Below are positions 10,954 through 22,914 of a DNA stretch of 64,000 nucleotides, piece after piece. The translations under genes and the position numbers were made by a program. Source of the stretch: Cubamyces lactineus (Eukaryota; Basidiomycota; Agaricomycetes; Polyporales; Polyporaceae). The notes beneath the pieces were generated by a model. That model did not search any database and was not told the DNA's origin. It was given only the letters and a program-made list of their open reading frames with translations. The stretch lies in assembly GCA_022376465.1 (NCBI GenBank), contig JACDTU010000003.1, forward strand, positions 2,108,001-2,172,000. Reading direction: 5' to 3'. Numbering within the stretch: position 1 is the stretch's first letter; every line of letters begins with the position of its first letter.

Positions 10954-13314
10954 ATGGCTCCAAGACGAAGATGCCCCGTCTGCGGGTCCAAACAATGGCA
11001 CAAAGAGCCATCCAGTGGCCTCATCACCTGCAGCGAGGGTCACGTCCTCCAGGTAATACCACTGCATATATGAGCACTAACTGATATTGATACTCCACCA
11101 TAATACTACAGAATTACCGCAGCGAGACACAGGAAGTGACAGAGCTTGGTCCTCACGCGGTCCGGAAGAGGACATTGAAGTCTGGGAGGAAGAAGAAGGA
11201 ACGCCAGAGCAAAGCAGACCCTAAACGTGGGCCCGTCTATTCTATCCTCCTAGTGTGACTTCATCCTGAAGCGAGGCTGCAGTCTACCACGGCGAACGCG
11301 CTCGCTTCCACTACTTCCAATGCTTGCAACTCATATATCGCATGCAAGTGTCAGCTTTAACTCGGCTATGGCAACTACCCCCGGAGTTCGAGGTATGAAA
11401 GACTCCCCTAATATCCGCATATATCCCCGGTAATATTCACGCCCGTGTATAGATGATATGCAGGGATGTATGGGCCCTCAACTTGGCCCTCCTTCCCAAT
11501 CCACCTAGCCCAGAGCCGCTACTACACGAGCAGGATACTGCTGGACCCACGTCGTCGCCATCCAAAGGAAATCAGCCCGCGCGAAAATCTCCGAGACCTA
11601 GTGAAAACAGCGATGACGACGGGACGGCGACAGACAGAGACGACAATGACAAGGATGAGGACGCAGACGACGACCGGTCGTCCCGTTCCTCGAGTTCAGA
11701 GTCCGAATCAGACGGTTCTGACGAGGACTCTGAGCTCGATGAACTCATGCGGGAAAACTCCGAAACGTCGTCATCCGACGAAGAGGGCAATGGAGGTACG
11801 CCGAAACCGAGACCAGCCGCAAGGACCCGCAAGAAACGGCGCACTTTCGGTCTGTACGAGGTGCCAGCGAGCACGCTTTCGTGCTTGGTTCTCGCGTGTT
11901 GGACCCTGAGGCTACCCACAATGTACATGGATTTTGTCAAGTACGGGCACCTTCGTTGTAGCATTTCTTCCGGTCTAGTTGCTGATGGCCACCGTCACCT
12001 TCTACGTGTAGATTGGTTGAGAGCTACGACCTCCCTTACTTGGATGCGTTACGTCTCCTTCCTGAGACGATGACACGACATCTTCGGAAACATACAGTAC
12101 AAGCACTATCTCCTCATGTCAGAGGCCCCACGTATGGTATGGCCCTCGCTGACATTTTCACAGTTTCCGCCATCTCCGCTGCACCTTCACCGACTGGCAT
12201 CGCGCCTAGCGAGGCTCATGTACAGCAAATACGACATATTCACACCTGAGATGAACGCTGCTCCGATCCTCTGGAAGGCCGTCCGTTGTCTATCTGGTAC
12301 ACGTGAGTATGCGCTAGATGCGGACTCAGGATATGCCTTTGACTTACTCGTGGGTCAGCAACTCTCTACGTCTTGACGAAAAAGCTAGCTCGGTTGGTAT
12401 CGATACCGCTGACGCTGCATCGGTCTTTGGCACCTGCACTCACCCGGGAGAAGAAGCGCGATCCGACGTTCCACAAGCAGGACAGTGCTGTCCCAGAGGT
12501 CGCATTGGTCGCGGCAGTCATTGTGGTCATGAAGCTGGTGTATGGGTTAGATGGGGCGCCCAGGTAGGTCACTGTTATACTAAAGCAAGTCTATCCTCTC
12601 CATTTTTATCTCGTCTCGAAGGCGACCACGAGACAAGGACGATCCAGCATGCGCACTGCCCCTCTCAGCGGACCTCATTCAAGCGATACGTGCCGCAGAG
12701 GAGGCAGCCGAAGCAGCGCGCCCACCATATTCTACGGATGCTCGCAGGTCAGTAAGGGATGCTATGCCTCTACCCTCAGTCACAGGTGCGCTGACGTGAT
12801 CCTCGTCCTAGATCCGTGCTAGATATGGACGACAAGATGCTGGACGAGTACCTCGATTTCTGCGAGAGGGCGCTGCTCCCCCGAGCTGACCGACTACCCC
12901 GTGAGTCCTCCGCTACCCGCTCACTTGCCGAACGCGGGGCTCACCGCACATCCTGCAGCGCGCAACGTTACCACGGATCATTTCCCGCTGTCCAAGGACA
13001 CCGCACTTGAACCTACGTCAGAAGAGAACGTCAGCAGCGAACTGCCCCCTCAACCTGCCATGAACGCGAACCTGGTCGACGACCGACCAGACGTCTTGAG
13101 GCCTGGTCAGGACTACCGGATTTACAATACGCAGGATATTCTGGGGACTGTTCCGGAGGACCTGGAAGTGGTTGTTTTGCGAGCCGCAAAGTGGGCGGGG
13201 GTCGACGAGAACTATGTGCTGGGTGTCGTGGAGAGGTTCGAGAGGCGGGTATTGCGGTGGCTGGAGAGCGCCAAACGGAAAGAGAGAGGGCGGAGAGGTT
13301 CTGCTTCGGAATGA
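10954..13314 (+). CDS. RRN7: RNA polymerase I initiation factor Rrn7/TAF1B
   Basis: The protein starts MAPRRRCPVCGSKQWHKEP with a zinc ribbon (CPVC .. CSEGH), joined across an intron to QNYRSETQEVTELGPHAVRKR, the hallmark B-reader-like start of Rrn7/TAF1B. The next exons give YHGERARFHYFQCLQLIYRMQ and DVWALNLALL, a cyclin-fold region interrupted by a long acidic, serine-rich insert (DDNDKDEDADDD, SSSESESDGSDEDSELDEL). Then come RTFGLYEVPASTLSCLVLACWTLRLP and LVESYDLPYLDAL, the second cyclin fold. Rrn7 is a subunit of the core factor that recruits Pol I to rDNA promoters in the nucleolus. I counted about nine or ten exons; boundaries between 12250 and 12900 are the least certain part. The stop is a TGA at 13312. 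Confidence 0.85.
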
Positions 13315-14181
13315 AACACTGTATCGATGTACTCTAGTACTAGCTTCGCTATGATTGATAACTGCCCTATGCCTGCTACGCCTGTTGCGAGAATCAATAT
13401 TGTTATGCGGGCGCTTTACGACGCCAGCTTCTCTGCAATAGCACGGGCGTCTAGTATGCTGTACTACTTTTACTCATTCACCTTGTCCTGCAATACGTCT
13501 ACGCCGATCGGACAATGTCTTCTCAAACACGCGGGATGATGTCTAGCATCTAAACTCCTACCATAATGGCAGTGCTTTCAACTGAAGCGTGAGAATAGTC
13601 TACTAGACCACAACCATAATGCTGACAATATCGTCGATCTCACCAACTTGAGACAGGAGGGTTGAAACACGGTGCCTTATTGAAGCTCACAGCACGAGGC
13701 TCCCGTACACCCGCGGTGTCGCACCACGCCCTTGCCAAGGAGCCGCACTGGCAACGCCCGATGCCCTCATTGCATAGCCTGAGCATCCCCGCCCGCACCT
13801 CCAAAATCCGACTTCCTTGCCAGCGCACCAGGGATCTGCACAGGGCGATTGGGCGGCGAACCGCCTGCAGCGAAAGCCCTTGATTTCGGAGGATACGCCC
13901 TGAGACCAACCGCACCTCCGCCGAGCTTTCAACACCTCCAACGACGACGCGTAAACCGGCAGACAAAATCGCCAACTTGAGCGGGGCGCTCGTGCACCCG
14001 TCCGAGAACCCCTTGCGGCACAGCCGCCACTAGGAGGGGCACCGTCATTGGCTCAAACCGCACTTTTGTCTGCAGGACTCACTCGTCCATCACCGCCGCC
14101 GGTCCTCTCGGGGGAGCACAGCCCAATGGCGAACGTTGTTGTGTGCTATCGCGAGCGTCTTTGGCGATCACCATGCTCCCG

Positions 14182-14223
14182 GGCGCACCTGAGGGCGCAT
14201 CACCATTGGCCGTCAGGTGCGCC
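14182..14223. repeat. Perfect 11 bp inverted repeat upstream of the cupin gene
   Basis: Arms GGCGCACCTGA (14182-14192) and TCAGGTGCGCC (14213-14223) are exact reverse complements around a 20 nt spacer. The spacer includes ATTGG, an inverted CCAAT box. It lies about 230 bp before the cupin ATG. It could be a regulator operator or a hairpin; chance is possible in GC-rich DNA but unlikely at this length. Confidence 0.6.
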
Positions 14224-14342
14224 TAGGGCGCGTTCCTGTGCAGGGCAAGCGTTGTGCTAGTTCACTCCAGTTTCAGAACGGATTGCTAGTGTGGATGGCC
14301 TCCCGCAGATACGGGGACTCTGTCTGTCTTGTGGGTGTGCAG

Positions 14343-14348
14343 ATAAAA
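14343..14348 (+). promoter_or_regulatory. TATA-like element of the cupin gene
   Basis: The sequence gATAAAAg lies about 105 bp upstream of the ATG at 14451 and is followed by a pyrimidine-rich stretch (14390-14430), the usual arrangement of a highly expressed fungal promoter. Confidence 0.4.
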
Positions 14349-14450
14349 GGCAGAGTCGTGGACTCTGGAACGGCACCCCGTATCCTCTTTCTCTTCTTTC
14401 CCCATTACCTTTGCTTTTCCTCTTCCTTTTCACGAGTCCAGTCCTCCGTT

Positions 14451-15834
14451 ATGATCTCCAGCGTCCTCCTGTCTCTTGCACTTGCAAGTGGTGCTCTTGC
14501 CCAATCGTCAGTCGCGCAGAAGATCGCTGCTCTGCGTGATGCACCGACACAGATCGACCGCCTTAACATCCTGGACCAGGACTCGGACGTGAGTATATGT
14601 GTTAGGGGCTGTCGTGATAGTCCCAAGCTGACGTTTGCTTCGCAGTTTGTTTTCAACTTTTTGACCGGCAAGGCCGCCTCGGGTGCTGGTGGTAGCGCTG
14701 TCGGTGCTACTGTAGCCAACTTCCCGGCGTTGGTCAACAATGGTATGTGAACTACATCCACGCCGTCATCGAACGTTGATATCTCATACTTCGACTCGAT
14801 CAGGCCTTGCCATGACCGTTGGTTTCTTGGGTCCTTGCGGCATGAACACCCCGCACACCCACCCCCGTGCCACCGAGATGCTCTACGTCGTCAACGGCAC
14901 CATCTCTAGCGGGATGATCGAGGAGAACGGTGCCCGATTCGTCTTCAACAAGGTCGACGCAGGCAGCGCCATGATCTTCCCCAAGGGCTCCATCCACTTC
15001 CAGCAGAACGAGGGTTGCGGTAAGCCTACATGTCGTACATGATCTTGCAAATGTAGACTGATAGTCGTACGATCGCTTAATAGAACCGATCACCTTCGTG
15101 GCTGCGCTCAACAACGAGGATCCTGGTGTGGAGTCTATCGCTCAGCGCTGTAAGTCATGATGTCCGTTCTTTCCCCATGAGGATCATACTAATCAGGCAC
15201 TGTCCAGACTTCGGTCTTCCCCCGGACGTTGTCGCCGCTTCTCTCGGTGACTTGGGTGTGCAGGAGGTCGCTGGTATCGAGGCTATGGTACGCGACATCC
15301 TCATACATGCACCACAATCCAGGCTAACCCACCCTCCCACAGATTCCCGATAGCTTCGCACTCGGTACCCAGGAGTGCCTCGACCGCTGCGGCATCAGCC
15401 GTGGTAAGCAGCCCACGACCCAGCGTGAGCCCCGCAACGCGAACAACGCGCTCCCCGGCCAGTCGAGCAGCGACTGGAAGGCGACCTCGACCGCGTCGTA
15501 CTGGCACTCGAGCTCGACGCCCAACTCGTACGCGACCTCGACGCACTACACGCGCAACACGCAGCAGACCGGTGCGCTCTTCGGCGCGCTCGCCGAGGAC
15601 GCGCAGACCGTGGCCGCGAAGGGCGTGTCGGACTCGGTCGCGATCGCGCTCATCGTCGTCGTCTGCGTCATGGGCCTCGGCTACCTCGCGCTCGCGGCGT
15701 TCTACTTCGTGAGCCGTCGCCGCCGCGCTGCGGAGAAGGCGAACCGGTGGTACGTCCGCCCGGAGATGTCTGGCCGCTCTCTTGTGCCCACGAGCGAGGA
15801 GCGCGCCGAGGAGAAGTACGACCCCGCCCAGTGA
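14451..15834 (+). CDS. Germin-like cupin with signal peptide and C-terminal membrane anchor
   Basis: Six exons encode about 350 aa. A signal peptide is clear (MISSVLLSLALASGALAQ). The cupin 1 domain has the metal-site box PHTHPRATEMLYV (His, His, Glu) and the second box AMIFPKGSIHFQQNEGC, typical of germin/spherulin-like proteins that bind manganese or iron and act outside the cell. After the domain comes an S/T/N-rich stalk (about 235-290), then one transmembrane helix (SVAIALIVVVCVMGLGYLAL), a basic stop-transfer RRRRAAEK and a short charged tail ending KYDPAQ. The fold places the cupin outside and the tail in the cytosol. Most germin-like proteins are soluble, so the anchor is unusual. No substrate can be named. 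Confidence 0.85.
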
Positions 15835-17354
15835 GCGCGCCGCAGTCTGCACTGCTCCGCGTTTCGAGCATGTCGACACCGATGACCCGTAGATGGCAGA
15901 GCGTTTCGTTTGGTATGATTCTTTCCCGGCTAATGGACACGTCGGCATTAGTACACTTGTAGTTTACACTTCTTATTCGGTTACCCTTCCTCATTCATGT
16001 ATCGCGGGCCTTCTATATATGCACGGACATTAATCACGCCATCCACGAACGTTTGCACAACGATTCAGCGACGGGCTACCGGCCTCCCTTGCTTGGATAG
16101 CCTTTTGCACGCTTCCATGCCGTGGAGATCCGCCACTGGAGTAGCTGTCAGTACGCCATTGTTACAATGGTCATGCATTCGACGCATAGCAGCAAACCCG
16201 GTACCTGGTTGGTGACTCGCAAAGCCAATTGAAATGCGTCAGTGGTCCCTGGAGGGGCGAGGTGATGGCCGTGGTGCCCGACGTCCCGCCAAGGAACACG
16301 ATATCTGACCATGTGGGTGCTTGTGGGTCCCTTATCATCGTCACCACCTAGCTAGCTCAGCCATCCCCACCCTACCACAGATCCAGAACAAGATATATAG
16401 AGCAGGTCGTTCCTCGCTTGCGCAGAGGCTTCCATATCGTCCAAGCAAATCCGCAGGGAGGGGCGCTCATGAATCACGCTCGTGTTTTCAACTTCCAGAT
16501 TCCGTGCGTTCGTCCTGTCGCCCCCCGCCGCGCGCCCAGTCCGCCCACGTAAAGAACTGCATGTACCCGAAACCAGAGATGAGAGACCTAACTAGAGAGA
16601 TATACGAATAAACAGCGGATGGGCGCCGTAGGCGGTGACGATGGTGGAGGAGGGCGCCATCCGAGTTACGAGGGAGGGGAGGGGAGGCTGACTGGTACCG
16701 ATGCCAGCTTGTTGCTGCTACTTAGCACTACTCGACACGTTCAAGACAAAAGAATAACAACCTCAAACACAGTCATCGGGAACAAATGGGGTTCAAGGCG
16801 GGCAAATGGGGGAGAAAGGGGGAATAGAGGAGAGCATCCGTGAGGGAGGGAGATTCTACAATACTGTATAGTTAACTAAAGGTGGCATCGTGAGGGATCG
16901 TGGACAACAGAGGGTCCAGTGTCCGATATGCGTATGTGCGGGGGTCGGGTTTGAATGTGCGGAGAAGGGTGGAGGTACAAGTGAAAAGGGCATGTGATGG
17001 GGAGGGACAGGAGCGGCGAGAATGTAATGAACACGATGAACAAGTGTGACAACTTGGAAATCGCAAGAGTGGATGGACGAGACAGATGCAAGGGAGGCGG
17101 GCGTGTCGGAGAAGAAACCTTACAAACAAACCACGAGAATAAAAAACGAGCGGATAGAGGTCAGGTATCAACGAGCGGCTCTGCAACACGCATCGTCCAA
17201 GAAATTAAGGTGGATAGTACGGGGTAGCGTATGCACAATGCACAAGTCCGATCATGCATGCATGGACGAGGCCGAGAGCAGCCAGGGAAGGTTAAGGGGG
17301 GATGGCCGAGCCAAGGGTAACATTGGGAGCCGAGCAAGACGCGAGCCACAGGGG
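15835..17354. other. Intergenic, convergent 3' ends; nothing recognised
   Basis: There are 1.5 kb between the cupin stop and the stop of the large low-complexity gene. The sequence is partly purine-rich (16620-16860). I see no conserved protein, tRNA or repeat unit in it. It likely holds two 3' UTRs plus spacer. Confidence 0.5.
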
Positions 17355-20245
17355 TCATGATATGACCGTCTGTCGCCGCCCGCCTTGTGACGGCCTGCTA
17401 AGGTTCTCAAAGCCTGATTGAGGTAGCGCCCACGACTGCCGCGGCTGCGTGAACGACGGCGGTGGGTGGGTGGGCATCGACGAACTGTGCGTCGGCACAG
17501 GGCGTTGCGGTGTTGATATCGTACTTCTCCTGTCGTCCGACTGGGCGCGATGGCCCGCAGACGGTCGGTGCGTCGTGATGTCGCCGCTCGACGTACGATG
17601 GTGCCCACGCCGCTGCTGAGGTGTAGATTCCGAGCGTGGGACAGAGGGTGCTCGTGCGGATGACGACGAGCCGTGCGACTGCGAAAGGCGGTTCACACGC
17701 TCGTTGCTGCCGCTCGCGGGGAGGTTGTGCCGCCCCAGCGTCGGGGAGGAGCTGTGCGAACGCGATGGCGAATGTTGCGAATGCTGCGAGTTGCGGTTGC
17801 TGTTCTGCGAGGGGGGACGGTAGCCGTACTGCTGCATCATGAACGGGGGCGAGGGAGGCAGGAGGGGCATGTCCATAGGGACACCGTACATCGGCATCGG
17901 CATCGGTACCATCTGCGGGACGTTCATGTTCATGCCCATGCCCATTCCCCACATCTGAGGCATTGGAGGCATGGGGATAGGCTCGGGATGTCGGTACGAT
18001 CCACCACCTTCGGAGATCATAGACCCCCGTCGACTGCCAGTAGCGCTGACCCGACGCTCGCGCTCGCGTTCCCGTTCCCGTTCCCGCTCCCGCAGGCGTA
18101 CGTCTTGCTGTGATGACGAGGGCGTGCCGTACACCGAGGACGGGCGGGACGATCCCTGCATGTTCGCAGCGCCGTACACGCTGCTCGGCCGCGAGCCGGA
18201 CGGAGAGGAGCCTGAGCCTGAACCGCTGCCGACCTTGGACTGTCTTGCAATGGACGAGTCGGAACCCTGTCTGACGGGAACGTGGGGATGCGCAGCGACG
18301 GGGTCGTACACCGGCCTTGCGTATGTCGAGGACGATTCGCGCTCCGGTCGAGGACGCTCGGCACGATCCCACTGTCCGGTGGCCAAGCTTTCGCCTGTCA
18401 CCGAGCCCAGCGAGCCGAAACGTTGACTTTCGCGCCGGCTGCGGGCAGCAGCGAGTTCCTCCGCATACAGCCGCTTCTTGCGCTCCTCCTCGATCGCACG
18501 TTTCTCGCGCTCCCAGGTTGCACGCTCCTCCTCCCACTTTCGCTTCTCCTCCTCGTGCCGCCGTCGCTCCTCTTCATGTTTGCGGCGCTCGCGCTCCGCT
18601 TGGAGGAAACGCGCCTTCTCTTCGCGTTTCTGCTTGATCCGCTGTACATAGCCGAACGGCAGGCTGTCATCCCTGTCCGTCTTTTCGCCCTCGGCGAAGC
18701 GGACTCCTTGTTTCAGCGCTGACTTGAGGGGCGCGGGAGGTGCAGAGGCTGGCGGCGATGCGATGCTGGACGCAGGCTGTGGCGAAGCGACAACAGTTGT
18801 CGTCGATGACGTCGCAGGGGATGTAACGGCTTGTGCGGTGGCCTCCATGCGTAGCGGTGAAGGGGTAGCCTTGTACTGCTGGTTCCGCGCTGACGCGTGG
18901 GTGGTGGCTAGAGAGATCGTTATAAGAGAAACAATGCACAGACGACGATTAGATACTCACATGAAGACGGCGTTGATTGGACCATAGCTGGTGCCGACAC
19001 TGGTGGTGTAGGAGACAGTGACGGGGTTGGCAAGAACGACGACTCTGACGGCGAAGAGGGGCTGAGGGTGATGGGTGATTGAGAGAGGGGAGGAGAGAGG
19101 TCCAACGAAAGATGCGTCGTGTCGAGACGTAGGAAGTCTAAAGGGGCTGAACTCGGCTCCGGAACCCGCGATTCTCGTTCTGGCTCTTGCTGGGAGGCGG
19201 GAAGTTCGTCCTCATACAAACCTGCAAGCAGCTCGAGCGCTACCGAGTACTCGAGCGCCGCCACACCAAAGCTTTCCTGCGCCGGGGCCACACGTGTCCA
19301 CCGCGGTTCGTCGGTGCTGCCGAGTGGGAGATTCTCGGCGAGCAAGACCTGTACCCTGTCCTCGAAGCACGGTCGATCGGCCCACCTCTTTAGCCCCGAG
19401 GAATACGGCCTGATGTGCTTGTAGTGTACCGCATTATCGTCCAACTGCAGCGAAAGTCGTTCTTTGAGCGCGGTCCGTCTTCCGGCGAACGAGGCGATGG
19501 AACGCCTTTCGGAAGGGGATAGATCGCCGCGCTCGAGACGGCGCTGGAGGCGCTTCCGATGCATGGTGGACTCCATCGAGTCTGCATAAGGGAGAGTGCG
19601 CCTGGGATTACATGATCGAGGGAAGAGAGGGCATCCCGGTTCATGGAGCAAAGGAGGAGGCGCGAATGGAGGGCGGAGGTTGCTTGACGTAAGAGCGAGA
19701 AGGTAGGCGGGCGCGGCGAGGGGCGTTGAGCGCTCCTGCGGCCTGGAAAGATCGGGGGCAGCGACGGAAGAGCCCTCCTCGGATGAGTCGTCCTCTGTCT
19801 CAAGGGTGGACTGTCTGGATGGAGCTGCTGCGCGTGAGCGGAAGGCAGAATGGAAAGGCGGCCGATCGGGAGGAGTAGGCTCTGGATGGAGGAATGCACT
19901 AGGGGAGTGTGGTTCAGCCGGATGAGGAAGGGTATGCCATGCCTTGGAGACGGGAGCCCTGAGCAGAGAACCGCGGTCGTCGTCGGGAGTGGTGGGTGCG
20001 CCGCTGGAGGATGAGGACGAAGAGGGAGGGTGCAGCTCGGAGCTGTTGAGACGGTTCACGACGGGATCGACGGGCTTGCTCTTTCGCGAGATGGAACGGA
20101 AAAAGCGGGTGTGGGGTTTTGCGGGCTCCTTCTTGTGGGCGTGCGAGGCGGGGTGGGTGTCTGGGGCTGAGGATGCCGCAGTGGAGGAGGCAGCATCGGA
20201 CCTGTCTGAACGCTTGGAAGCGAAGACGGCGGCAATACGGCGCAT
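17355..20245 (-). CDS. Large low-complexity protein with charged coiled coil, function unknown
   Basis: Two long exons (about 18966-20245 and 17355-18912) join in phase across a 53 nt intron (gtgagtatc..ctctag), giving about 945 aa. The joined sequence runs MVQSTPSSSTTHASARNQQ through to MEATAQAV, showing that what looks like a second start is internal. Residues 1-180 are disordered with basic patches. At about 240-370 there is an ordered-looking block (RRLERGDLSPSERRSIASFAGRR, DRVQVLLAENLPLG, FGVAALEYSVALELLAGLYEDEL). In the second half lie LKSALKQGVRFAEGEK and a highly charged helix (HEEERRRHEEEKRKWEEER), an RE/ER repeat, Met/Pro-rich repeats and a serine-rich tail. No catalytic motif is visible. 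It may be a cytoskeletal or signalling scaffold, but this is a guess. Confidence 0.7.
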
Positions 20246-21909
20246 GGGAGGGACGTAGGAGGCAAAGACGAGGACGGGGTGTGTAGACGGGGAAGATCAG
20301 ACGTCGAGAGGCCTAGAGGGCATTGGAGGGCGCGAGAAGAGAGGGCGAGAAGGGCGGGGGGGGGGCGGGGAGAGGAGTGCGGAGAAAGGAGAGGAGGATG
20401 AGGGGAAAGAGAGAGGGATAGGGACAGGCGGAGGACCGGAAAGGCTGGCCGGGGGAGGGATTTAGCGGGAAGGTGAACGAAGGGCGCAATGCCAACTGAG
20501 AGGGATCCTGACTGTCAACCGTTTGCTCACTCTCTCCGACTCCGAATCCAGTCGGGGCCCGTACCTGGAACGCTCTCTCGAGTTCGAGCGCAGACGCACA
20601 ACACCCAACACAACACACAGCCCAGCGTAGACGGCCAGGATGGTGGACAACGAGAAAGATGCGTGAGCAATTCGCCACGAGCGCGGCTGACCATCAGCCC
20701 ATGGGAGCGAGCAAACCTCCACCCGCTTTGTTTTGCATCCCTATAATTACCCTCCACGGGTCTCCACCGTTCATATAAACGCTACGACGATGCCGTTACT
20801 GGTATCTCGCGACCACCGCACTCTCTAGCCAGGCATCCATGATGCCTCCACGAAAGGGCCCTGTGCGCAAGCCAAGCCTAGGCGTTCGACAATGTGGCCG
20901 ACGAAGGCGCAATATTTGCAGCCAATTTAGCCACGTTCCTCGACGTCTGCCTTCCCAGCGCACTTTATTTTTGCACTCGACTGGACTTATCCGAACGCGC
21001 CGAACGGCCTCTTCTCCGGCGCGAACCGCGTCCTGGGCCACTCCCATGTGCGCCGCCAGCAGGTTCGCAGCCTCCTCTTCCCCTCCATTCTCACGTCCCC
21101 TCCCATCAGCCGTCCCACCATCAGCCTTAGCCTCTCTCCTGTTCCTCATCTCTCGCCGTCTCTCCGTGTGCTCAACTCTGTCGGCCGTCCTCGTGAACAC
21201 GCAATATCATGACATCATTCGCCGTACCTCTGAGCGCATCGTCCGAACCCCGATGGTACAGGTACTGTGCTCAGTTCCAGACGCTTCCTCCCCATCACTT
21301 CTGTAGGTTACGCCCATCCACATCTTCCAGCAATCCTCGCGCTGCACAACGGCAGATCTATCATTCCTTCTCTCTGACATCACTCGAGTCACCTGCGGCC
21401 GTACACCGCACCAGTGCAACTTTGTCGGCCCGCCCATCACGCATGCGTACAAAAGCATCATGCTTGAAGCCTCTACTCGCTGGAATCCTTGTCCTCGCCT
21501 CCAACAATGTTATTGTGTCCGGACATCCATCATGTTCTTTCTCGGACCCAGTAGGTACCGGCGCAACTCGGGGCCTGTTCAGGGTTCTACTTGTTCTACT
21601 TGGATGTCATATTGAGTTGCACTGTATACGGATTACATGGCGGAGAAATTGGCGCGTGAATATACATAAAGAATGACGGCGTTCATCATGAGAGGCGTAG
21701 GTGAGGGAGGGGGTGTCGCACGGATGGTGGGAATGTGAGTGTAAGTGTCAATGGGGAGCAGCTAGGTAAGGCAAAGACGTGTCAAGCAACGGCAACAAAA
21801 CGAGATGACAGCAACCACAAACAAGAACAACGGTCCTAGAAATGCAGCGACCGAGCCCGAGCGCACAAGATACATACGCCGGTAGCCAGTCTTCGGGAGG
21901 CTGGCTCAA
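20246..21909. other. Long gap upstream of the large gene; no gene assigned
   Basis: The left part must hold the promoter of the gene ending at 20245. A run of C/G (20355-20372) and a TATA-like catataaac (about 20771) are seen. Between 20800 and 21680 both strands stay open over long stretches, as often happens in GC-rich DNA, but no frame gives a recognisable domain, and no set of exons joined convincingly. A real small or fast-evolving gene on the plus strand cannot be excluded. Confidence 0.4.

Positions 21910-22914
<1,005 letters not shown>

Larger units (their letters stand above)
13315..14450. other. Intergenic; promoter region of the cupin gene
   Basis: No gene is recognised in these 1.1 kb. 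The right part holds a perfect 11 bp inverted repeat (14182-14223) and a TATA-like sequence (14343-14348), both listed separately. Short open frames around 13640-13980 have no recognisable motifs. Confidence 0.55.

Noticed and set aside
18667..18939. Separate gene starting at the ATG at 18848
   Set aside because: The upstream exon joins in phase through a canonical intron, so this ATG is internal to the larger gene.
20527..20722. Possible small membrane protein on minus (hydrophobic stretch LAVYAGLCVVLGVV)
   Set aside because: The frame lacks a convincing start and relatives; it lies in the promoter region of the large gene.
20839..21306. Possible plus-strand gene of 155 codons
   Set aside because: No domain, no convincing splice partners, and all three frames look alike; left as unassigned.
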